NCBI GenBank assembly: GCA_030616195.1
Contig: JAUWXW010000007.1
Span: forward strand, 1-18,906
Direction of reading: 5' to 3'
From: Chloroflexota bacterium
Lineage (GTDB): Bacteria; Chloroflexota; Dehalococcoidia; RBG-13-53-26
Length of the DNA: 18,906 nt
A program made the position numbers and the translations under genes. The notes under the pieces were generated by a model that searched no databases, was not told the origin of the DNA, and saw only the letters and a list, made by a program, of their open reading frames with translations. This document shows, piece by piece, positions 13,857 through 18,906 of this stretch; positions within the stretch are counted from its first letter, which is position 1, and the number at the start of each line of letters is the position of its first letter.

Positions 13857-15131
13857 CTATGAGCGGACCTGCCCGCTGCCGAAGATGATCCACTTATAGC
13901 TGGTTAGCTCCCTTAGCCCCAGAGGTCCGCGAGCATGAAACTTCTGAGTACTGATGCCTACTTCTGCCCCCAGCCCGAACTGGCTCCCGTCGGTAAAGCG
14001 AGTGCTGGCATTGGCGTAGACACAGGCGGCATCGACTTCATCAAGGAAGCGAAGCGCCGCGGAGTAATCCTCAGTCAAGATAGCCTCGGAGTGTCCTGAA
14101 GAATAGCGCTGTATGTATTCGATAGCTTCATCGAGGGAACCCACCACCTTGACAGCAGCAATCAAGGCCAAAAACTCCTTGCCCCAGTCCTGCTCAGAGG
14201 CTGGTACCAGATTTAGGGAGGGGATATCCTTAAGTATTTGCAGAGCAGTCTCATCACAATGCATCTCCACCCCGGCCTTCCCCCACTCCCGGGCAATCAA
14301 TGGCAAGTAGCGCTGGGCAATGTCGGCATGGACAAGAAGAGTATCCAGGGCATTACATACGGTAGGCCGCTGCACCTTGGCATTGTAGGCAATAGCCACT
14401 GCCTTATCAAGGTCGGCGCTCTTGTCAACGTATGTATGGCACACCCCAACCCCCCCGGTCACCACCGGTACAGTAGCATTGTCGGCCACGAACCGGACCA
14501 GCTCTGCGCCACCCCGGGGCACAAGCAAGTCGATGATGCCGGTCATCTTGAGCATACGGTTCACCACGGCGCGGTCAGTGGACTCAATGATCTGAATTGC
14601 TCCCTCAGGCACTCCAGCACTGTAGGCAGCTTCCTGCACTACCTTTGCTAGAGCCAGGCTGGAGTTTATAGCTTCCTTACCACCGCGCAGGATAACTGCA
14701 TTACCTGACTTAAGACAAAGGGTGGAGATATCCACCGTAACGTTAGGTCGGCTCTCATAGACTGTTCCAATCACCCCCAAGGGCACTCGTTTCCTACTCA
14801 CCTGGAGCCCATTGGGCAGGGTGCGCCCATCGAAGACTTCCCCCACAGGATCGGGAAGTCCGGCCACCGTCCCCACATCCTGCGCCATAGCCGCGATGCG
14901 GTCAGGATTCAACAGCAACCGGTCAAGCATAGCTGGGCTCATGCCCGATGCCTCTGCCTCGGCGCGGTCTCGTTGGTTGGCGAGAAGAATCTCCTCCTTC
15001 CTGGAGATCAAACCATCGGCGACATCGGACAGCGCCCGGTTTTTCACCTCGGTGGAAAGGTGAGCCAGCTTTCTCGAAGCTGCTTTGGCTGCTTGCCCTT
15101 TGGCCTCTAATTCCTCTAGCGGAGATGCCAT
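13857..15131 (-). CDS. proA: Gamma-glutamyl phosphate reductase (glutamate-5-semialdehyde dehydrogenase)
   Basis: ProA reduces gamma-glutamyl phosphate to glutamate-5-semialdehyde with NADPH, the second step of proline synthesis. From the ATG at 15131 it is 424 aa, typical for the family. It is an aldehyde dehydrogenase-fold enzyme: VPLGVIGTVYESRPNVTVD, LKSGNAVILRGGKEA, LLVPRGGAELVRFV, the catalytic Cys at residue 259 in QRPTVCNALDTLLVH, and the C-terminal DGSQFGLGAEVGISTQK and ARGPLGLRELTSYKW. The frame extends to 15191, but the promoter at 15144-15173 and the family N-terminus (MASPLEELEAKGQAAKAASR) favour 15131. No Shine-Dalgarno sequence is seen, so the mRNA may be nearly leaderless. It lies upstream of yggS-proC on the same strand, but a separate promoter and a repeat element divide them. 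Confidence 0.96.
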   Translation of the reverse strand: MASPLEELEAKGQAAKAASRKLAHLSTEVKNRALSDVADGLISRKEEILLANQRDRAEAEASGMSPAMLDRLLLNPDRIAAMAQDVGTVAGLPDPVGEVFDGRTLPNGLQVSRKRVPLGVIGTVYESRPNVTVDISTLCLKSGNAVILRGGKEAINSSLALAKVVQEAAYSAGVPEGAIQIIESTDRAVVNRMLKMTGIIDLLVPRGGAELVRFVADNATVPVVTGGVGVCHTYVDKSADLDKAVAIAYNAKVQRPTVCNALDTLLVHADIAQRYLPLIAREWGKAGVEMHCDETALQILKDIPSLNLVPASEQDWGKEFLALIAAVKVVGSLDEAIEYIQRYSSGHSEAILTEDYSAALRFLDEVDAACVYANASTRFTDGSQFGLGAEVGISTQKFHARGPLGLRELTSYKWIIFGSGQVRS

Positions 15132-15143
15132 TTTCGTGTTTCT

Positions 15144-15173
15144 ATCATATCCCAATGGGCGCCGTATATTCAA
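15144..15173 (-). promoter_or_regulatory. Promoter of proA
   Basis: Minus strand: TTGAAT (15173-15168), an 18-nt spacer, TATGAT (15149-15144). The -10 box ends 12 nt before the ATG, the same distance as at rsmD, leaving a leader of only about 6 nt. Confidence 0.5.
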
Positions 15174-15251
15174 GCTGCCATATTGGCTCATAAGTATTCA
15201 TTACTCGTCCTGAAAACAGCGATTGACTTTAGAGAATCTGTATTCTGGGAT

Positions 15252-15451
15252 GTCATTGCGAGCCCCTCGCTACCTGTCATTCTGAGGTCGCCTTAGGCGA
15301 CTGAAGAATCTCGCGCCGCTCAGGACAGGCTCCGCGAAGCAATCTGGTGGTGCGGGCAACTACATCGCTTCGTCTTTTTCACCCCACCCTGAGATTGCCA
15401 CGGTCGGTCGACAGAGTCGCCTCTGGCGACCTGCGGCGACCTCGCAATGAC
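15252..15451. repeat. 200-bp intergenic repeat element with inverted ends
   Basis: Ends are perfect 11-bp inverted repeats: GTCATTGCGAG (15252-15262) and CTCGCAATGAC (15441-15451). An inner pair, GCAATCT (15339-15345) and AGATTGC (15392-15398), follows the pattern of the widespread non-coding intergenic repeats beginning GTCATTGCGAG. Within it are two copies of a GTCGCC/GGCGAC palindrome: GTCGCCTTAGGCGAC (15287-15301) and GTCGCCTCTGGCGAC (15416-15430). The stretch 15275-15297 recurs exactly, in inverted orientation, at 11843-11865. It has no coding capacity, and looks like a MITE-like or folded-RNA repeat. No target-site duplication was established. Confidence 0.75.
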
Positions 15452-15512
15452 ATGGAGAAGTAGCAAAGAGCATTCTGATCCGAATCGGCGATTTAGGGAC
15501 TCGTTACCCAGA

Positions 15513-15540
15513 TTGACAGGCGGATCAGGCGGGTGATAGT
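15513..15540 (+). promoter_or_regulatory. Candidate promoter of the crotonase gene
   Basis: A perfect TTGACA (15513-15518), a 16-nt spacer and GATAGT (15535-15540, four of six). A better -10, TATAAG (15540-15545), overlaps but would need a 21-nt spacer. Either gives a leader of about 25 nt with GGAGG at 15563-15567. Confidence 0.45.
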
Positions 15541-15572
15541 ATAAGACACGATTTTTCAGCACGGAGGAAGGT

Positions 15573-16439
15573 ATGAGTTACAAGTACGTCATCTACGAAA
15601 AACAGGGAGAGATTGCCACGATCACCTTCAACAAGCCTGAGAAGATGAACTCTTACGTGATTATCTCTGTCGGGGAAGACTTCGCCGAAGTGTTGGACGC
15701 GTTCAAGCAGGCGGAGAACGATGACGACGTAAAGGTGGTCATTCTCAAGGGAGCGGGTCGCTGCTTCTCCACGGGGCAGGACCTCAGCAAAGTAGGCTTC
15801 GTTTATGGTTTTGGTGACCAAAGATCAGACCGACGTCCCAGCCAGAGAATAAGGTTGAAGATGGACAGGGAGGGGATTTGTGAGGGCTACAAGGCCATTT
15901 TCCTCTGTCCCAAGCTGACCATAGCCCAGGTGCATGGATATGCTCTTGAGGCCGGGTTGATGATAGCTATGCTGTGCGACTTTTTCATAGTTGCCGATGA
16001 TGCTATGGTCGGTTTCCCCGGCCAAAGGATAGGCTTTGCCGGCGGTGGCGAGCACACTTTCGGCCATCTGATGATGACGGTAGGTATGAGGCGGGCCCTG
16101 GACCTCTACATCACCGGCAGGCAGATTAATGGGAAAGAGGCAGAGCAAATAGGGTTAGCCACCAAGTCAGTACCTGCTGACAAGTTGGAGGAAGAGGTAA
16201 ACAATCTAGCTAAGGACCTGTGTCTTCTGCCGCGGGATGGTATCGCCATTGGCAAAGCCACCCGTCACCTGTTCTACGACCGGATGGGGCTTAACGATTC
16301 CTTTACTTATGCCTATATCACGCATACGCTGTTCACCAATCTGCGGCATGAGCCGGGCGAGTTCAACTTCTTCCGGGAGAGAAGAGAAAAAGGAGCCAAG
16401 GCGGCTTTTCACGATAAGGATGACCGCTTTTCGACCTAG
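15573..16439 (+). CDS. Crotonase superfamily protein (enoyl-CoA hydratase/isomerase-like), catalytic Glu residues absent
   Basis: 288 aa, crotonase fold, acting on a CoA thioester. The oxyanion-hole stretches are visible: GRCFSTGQDLSKVG (about residues 62-75) and AQVHGYALEAGLMIAMLCD (119-137). True enoyl-CoA hydratases have two catalytic glutamates, in GGGCELA and in the following FGxPE. Here the first aligns with Met130 and the second with Gly150 (VGFPGQRIGF). It is therefore probably not a simple hydratase but another crotonase activity (isomerase, hydrolase, ring-cleaving or dehalogenase type). An insertion about residues 80-105 (GDQRSDRRPSQRIRLKMDRE) and a charged C-terminus (FFRERREKGAKAAFHDKDD) are notable. 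GGAGG lies upstream of the ATG. A thiolase gene lies 1.3 kb downstream on the same strand, which hints at acyl-CoA degradation. The substrate is unknown. Confidence 0.88.
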   Translation: MSYKYVIYEKQGEIATITFNKPEKMNSYVIISVGEDFAEVLDAFKQAENDDDVKVVILKGAGRCFSTGQDLSKVGFVYGFGDQRSDRRPSQRIRLKMDREGICEGYKAIFLCPKLTIAQVHGYALEAGLMIAMLCDFFIVADDAMVGFPGQRIGFAGGGEHTFGHLMMTVGMRRALDLYITGRQINGKEAEQIGLATKSVPADKLEEEVNNLAKDLCLLPRDGIAIGKATRHLFYDRMGLNDSFTYAYITHTLFTNLRHEPGEFNFFRERREKGAKAAFHDKDDRFST

Positions 16440-16497
16440 TGTAAGAAGGCTTGTGTGGCCGGTTGGCCGTATTTGAGAACCCTTAGCACTTTGTTTT

Positions 16498-16524
16498 AGG
16501 GCAGTCGCCTCAGGCGACTGCCCT
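16498..16524. repeat. Perfect 27-bp palindrome between convergent genes
   Basis: AGGGCAGTCGCCT, one C, then AGGCGACTGCCCT: a 13-bp perfect inverted repeat around a single central base. It lies 58 nt after the crotonase stop and 110 nt before the stop of the HIT gene on the other strand. It contains the GTCGCC/GGCGAC core found in other intergenic repeats here. No T-run flanks it on either strand, so it is a repeat first and a bidirectional terminator only possibly. Confidence 0.7.
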
Positions 16525-16634
16525 ACTTACATTCTCCGTGGGTCGCCATAGGCAACTGCATCAACTGAGCAGACGCGGCGAACTCCAGTGTTGACTTACA
16601 CGGGAATTGACGTGGGTGGGACTTCAAATACTCC

Positions 16635-17108
16635 CTATATCAGTCCCTTGAGTTTGTCATAGGTTGAAGCCAGGGCTTCAGGTAGCACCCTTGTATCGGC
16701 TACCACAGGCATAAAATTTGTATCCCCCTCCCATCGGGGAACAACGTGGGTATGGATATGGTCACCGATTCCGGCTCCTGCTGGCTTGCCTATATTTAAG
16801 CCGATGTTGAAGGCGGCAGGCTCAAAAGCCCTCCGAAGGGCCCTGGTGCCCCTTCTTACCAGATCAAAGTGTTCCAACAGCTCGTCATCAGTTAGGTCTT
16901 CCAGGTCGGGGACATGCCGGTATGGGGATATCATCAAGTGTCCTGGGTTATAGGGGAATTTGTTCAAAATGACGAAGTTTTTCTCCCCGCGGTAAAGGAT
17001 GAGAGTGGATTTATCATCCTTTGCCTTGGGCCCTTGGCAGAGAATGCACCCCTCCGGTTTTTCCCCCAGTATGAATTCGATTCTCCAGGGAGCCCAGATA
17101 CGTTCCAC
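16635..17108 (-). CDS. HIT family protein, probable Ap4A phosphorylase/hydrolase-type
   Basis: 157-aa histidine-triad protein. The triad HIHTHVVP has H117, H119 and H121; the middle histidine is the nucleophile that forms a nucleotidyl intermediate. The opening MERIWAPWRIEFILG and the stretch FNIGLNIGKPAGAGIG before the triad, followed by PRWEGDTNFMPV, match the actinobacterial-type Ap4A phosphorylase branch (compare Mycobacterium Rv2613c) better than the short Hint proteins. C21 and C24 (CILC) could bind a structural zinc with other ligands. The start is GTG at 17108, with GGAGG four bases upstream and a good promoter behind it. The likely role is turnover of dinucleoside polyphosphates; the exact substrate is inferred. 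Confidence 0.9.
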   Translation of the reverse strand: MERIWAPWRIEFILGEKPEGCILCQGPKAKDDKSTLILYRGEKNFVILNKFPYNPGHLMISPYRHVPDLEDLTDDELLEHFDLVRRGTRALRRAFEPAAFNIGLNIGKPAGAGIGDHIHTHVVPRWEGDTNFMPVVADTRVLPEALASTYDKLKGLI

Positions 17109-17124
17109 TAGCCCTCCAACAGGT

Positions 17125-17154
17125 ATTGTAATCTCACCGGCAGTTGATAGTCAA
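17125..17154 (-). promoter_or_regulatory. Promoter of the HIT gene
   Basis: Minus strand: TTGACT (17154-17149), an 18-nt spacer, TACAAT (17130-17125); five of six matches in each. The start would be near 17118, putting the GGAGG at 17117-17113 at the very 5' end of the mRNA. Confidence 0.6.
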
Positions 17155-17344
17155 AGTGGGCGGGTCTTTTGTGGGATCTAATCAGGATCAAGGTGGCCTG
17201 CCAAATCTTGAATTTGGGTGGCCAGCAGCCTACAATAAACTGAGTAAGATAACTTCTCTAGGCTGGAGACTTTAGTGATCTGGGGTTGACAGGTCTGAGA
17301 TTTGCTTTGCTAAGGTACTTCAGTTCACCAAGTTGACTATATCT

Positions 17345-17521
17345 ATGAGAGCTAGACGGAAACCAGGTTGGAAACCCGGAATGATGCTCCGCATTAAGAA
17401 GGCGCTAGGAATGCAAGTGATCCTCTGCGATAGCTGCAAATGGGACTGGCGCAGTGCATGCCATAGCCCAGAACGCCCCAATGCCGCCTGGTGCCCGGAT
17501 TATGAGAAACGGGGGAAATAG
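17345..17521 (+). CDS. Small Cys-rich protein, possible metal-binding knuckle
   Basis: 58 aa from the ATG at 17345. It has a basic N-terminus (RARRKPGWKPG) and a C-terminal block with CDSCKWDWRSAC, then ERPNAAWCPDYEKRG: four cysteines spaced C-x2-C-x7-C-x9-C, which could hold a zinc or an iron-sulfur cluster. The RPN-x3-C-x-DY-x-R ending looks like a conserved motif and not random sequence, though I cannot name the family. The start is uncertain. An in-frame TTG is at 17333, and ATG at 17411 has AAGAAGG eight bases upstream and would give 36 aa beginning just before the cysteine block. No clear promoter; TTGACA at 17286-17291 lacks a good -10. Its neighbours (HIT gene, thiolase) give no functional hint. 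Confidence 0.55.
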   Translation: MRARRKPGWKPGMMLRIKKALGMQVILCDSCKWDWRSACHSPERPNAAWCPDYEKRGK

Positions 17522-17726
17522 CTGGTCTTTCCCTGATCTGCGTTGAGGTTCACCTCGAAAAGCGCCTTTATCCAATCCACGCATATACGGCAGTCGAAGT
17601 TGACAGTACCACTTCCATCGCCTGGATCGAATCGCCTAAATGCGTACGATCGGCGGTTGGGACAGGCGTTCTTAAGCGCTCGGTTATGTGTCCAAACGAA
17701 TTCGAACAATACTGAAGGAGGAATTG
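17522..17726. other. Region upstream of the thiolase gene
   Basis: About 205 bases. Short frames on both strands (17543-17734 plus, 17500-17709 minus) overlap each other and the flanking genes and show no recognisable family. A TTGACA occurs at about 17600 without a good -10. AAGGAGG at 17715-17721 serves the thiolase. Nothing else seen. Confidence 0.5.
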
Positions 17727-18906
17727 ATGGATAGTAGAGAGGCTGTGATAATCAGCGGGGTTAGGACAGCCGTGGGAGCTTTCGGAGGTTCTTTGAAGGA
17801 TGTTCCGGTTGTCGATCTGGGCAAGACCGTGATCAAGGAGGTATTGAACAGGGCAGGGGTAAGACCTGTAGTCCCTGATGGACTAAAAGAGATCAGGCCC
17901 AAGGTTCTGAAAGGTATCGAAAAGAGCGAGATAGAAGCGAAATATATGGACTGGGACGAGAGTCTGCAACCCTTGGCTGTAGACGAAGTAATTATGGGCA
18001 ATGTCATTCAGGGGGGCCAAGGGCAGAATACCGGCAGACAGGCAAGCATCAGAGCAGGCGTGCCTCAGGAAACAGGGGCCTTCACCATAAACAAAGTGTG
18101 CGCTTCTGGCATGAAAGCAGTGGCTTTGGCGGCCCAGGCGATAAGGGCTGGAGATGCAGATGCGATCATAGCCGGTGGAATGGAAAACATGAGCAACGTG
18201 CCTTATGCCTTGCCTAAAGCGCGATGGGGATACCGCATGGACGTAGGTGCCAAGGCGGAAGCCCTCGACATGATGGTCTTCGACGGGTTATATGAAATAT
18301 TCTACGATTATCATATGGGTGTTACAGCAGAAAACATTGCCAGAGAGTACAACATAACAAGGAGTGAGCAGGACCAACTGGGTGCTGAGAGCCATCACCG
18401 GGCCATGAAGGCAATAAGAGACGGCTTGTTCCGGGAGGAAATTGTACCGGTAGAGGTTCCACAAAAAGGGGGGCCTGTACTATTTGATACTGACGAAAGA
18501 CCGATGGATACGGATGTGGAAAGGATGGGTAAGCTGGCGCCGGCGTTTGTGAACGGGGGAACCGTTACGGCAGGAAATGCCTCGGGGATAAACGACGGTG
18601 CAGCGGCTCTGCTCATAACTTCCAGGGAATTTGCCGAGAGAAATGGTTTGAAGATCAGCGCGTCAATAAGAGGCTATGCCTCCGGTGGGGTAGATCCCCA
18701 ATACATGGGCCTGGGCCCAATACCGGCTACGCGCAGACTGCTGAAAAGGACAGGTTATAGCCTCAAAGATTTGGAACTGATTGAGCTAAATGAAGCCTTT
18801 GCTTCTCAGACTATCGCTTGCATGAAAGAACGGGGCATTCCGTGCTACGGTGAAAGTAAGGAGTTCTGTGAGGCTGGCTGTGAGAATGTCAACCCTAACG
18901 GCTCGG
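17727..18906 (+). CDS. Thiolase (acetyl-CoA acyltransferase), C-terminus cut by window edge
   Basis: The ATG at 17727 has AAGGAGG five bases upstream, and 393 codons are open to the window end. Thiolases join or split acyl-CoA thioesters. Visible motifs: [16 protein letters not shown] at the N-terminus, [15 protein letters not shown], the nucleophile C125 in [41 protein letters not shown], and [19 protein letters not shown], which holds the NEAF active-site motif. The C-terminal GHP and CxG motifs lie past the edge. Compared with usual thiolases, which go from the first helix straight to VDEVIMGNV, residues about 46-84 contain an extra, charged stretch ([20 protein letters not shown]). That shifts the Cys from about position 89 to 125. 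[13 protein letters not shown] before ENVNPNG is also unusually Cys-rich. Direction (breakdown or synthesis) and substrate are unknown. Confidence 0.92.
   Translation, partial: MDSREAVIISGVRTAVGAFGGSLKDVPVVDLGKTVIKEVLNRAGVRPVVPDGLKEIRPKVLKGIEKSEIEAKYMDWDESLQPLAVDEVIMGNVIQGGQGQNTGRQASIRAGVPQETGAFTINKVCASGMKAVALAAQAIRAGDADAIIAGGMENMSNVPYALPKARWGYRMDVGAKAEALDMMVFDGLYEIFYDYHMGVTAENIAREYNITRSEQDQLGAESHHRAMKAIRDGLFREEIVPVEVPQKGGPVLFDTDERPMDTDVERMGKLAPAFVNGGTVTAGNASGINDGAAALLITSREFAERNGLKISASIRGYASGGVDPQYMGLGPIPATRRLLKRTGYSLKDLELIELNEAFASQTIACMKERGIPCYGESKEFCEAGCENVNPNGS

Larger units (their letters stand above)
15174..15572. other. Intergenic region between proA and the crotonase gene
   Basis: About 400 bases between divergent genes. 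It holds the 200-bp repeat element (15252-15451), the crotonase promoter (15513-15540) and its ribosome-binding site GGAGG at 15563-15567. A minus-strand frame of 80 codons (15320-15562) runs through the repeat and is not protein-like. Confidence 0.65.

Noticed and set aside
15252..15451. Reading the repeat element as a CRISPR array or a tRNA
   Set aside because: There is no regularly spaced direct repeat and no cloverleaf with anticodon and T-arm; the structure is inverted repeats.
16498..16524. Calling the 27-bp palindrome a standard intrinsic terminator
   Set aside because: No T-run follows on either strand, and the core occurs in places where termination is not expected.
17500..17734. 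Two short overlapping frames on opposite strands before the thiolase
   Set aside because: Neither has a ribosome-binding site or known motif; they overlap the Cys-rich gene end and the thiolase start.

Overview
The window reads as a piece of chromosome from an anaerobic member of the Chloroflexota, most likely class Dehalococcoidia. This is an inference from gene content. It rests on an ECF sigma factor paired with a short anti-sigma-like membrane protein, an ilvC-leuA-leuC-leuD-leuB cluster with the short archaeal-type LeuC/LeuD, a DUF763 gene, rsmD-coaD-ferredoxin, yggS-proC-yggT, and several families of short GC-rich palindromic intergenic repeats. No rRNA, tRNA, CRISPR array, transposase or phage gene was seen. 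Base composition is a little above half G+C, except for one clearly AT-richer gene at 5822-6364.

Layout. 1-1451 (minus strand): a truncated anti-sigma-like protein, its ECF sigma factor, and a stand-alone Smr-domain protein. 1452-1800: divergent promoters and a cluster of palindromes. 1801-7984 (plus): the branched-chain amino acid operon ilvC, leuA, leuC, leuD, leuB, interrupted between leuC and leuD by an RNase H-fold-like gene of different composition. DUF763 follows at 7989-9092. 9213-10575 (plus): a strong promoter, then rsmD, coaD and a dicluster ferredoxin. 10580-11467 (minus): an Mth938-like protein and a CvpA-family membrane protein. 11909-13642 (minus): yggS-proC-yggT. 13857-15131 (minus): proA, so two proline biosynthesis enzymes (ProA, ProC) lie close together. 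15573-16439 (plus): a crotonase-fold protein. 16635-17108 (minus): a HIT-family nucleotide enzyme. 17345-17521 (plus): a tiny Cys-rich protein. 17727-end (plus): a thiolase cut by the window edge.

How the genes work together. IlvC makes the dihydroxyacid precursor of valine, leucine and isoleucine. LeuA, LeuC/LeuD and LeuB carry 2-oxoisovalerate to 2-oxoisocaproate, the leucine precursor. Their start and stop codons overlap or lie close, as expected for one mRNA. The crotonase and thiolase suggest acyl-CoA metabolism on the right side.

Most interesting signals. (1) Both redox enzymes of the leucine operon carry unusual cofactor-site residues: IlvC lacks the Arg/Ser set that holds the NADPH phosphate and is acidic there, while LeuB has Arg-Arg where NAD-dependent family members have Asp-Ile. 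Together this suggests reversed nicotinamide preference. (2) A foreign-looking nuclease-like gene sits inside the leu operon. (3) Intergenic palindromes occur in several copies, one pair with compensatory base changes. (4) The crotonase lacks both catalytic glutamates and the thiolase has an insertion of about 36-39 residues. (5) rsmD and proA have a -10 box exactly 12 nt before the start codon and no ribosome-binding site, implying nearly leaderless mRNAs. None of these amounts to a proven new system.
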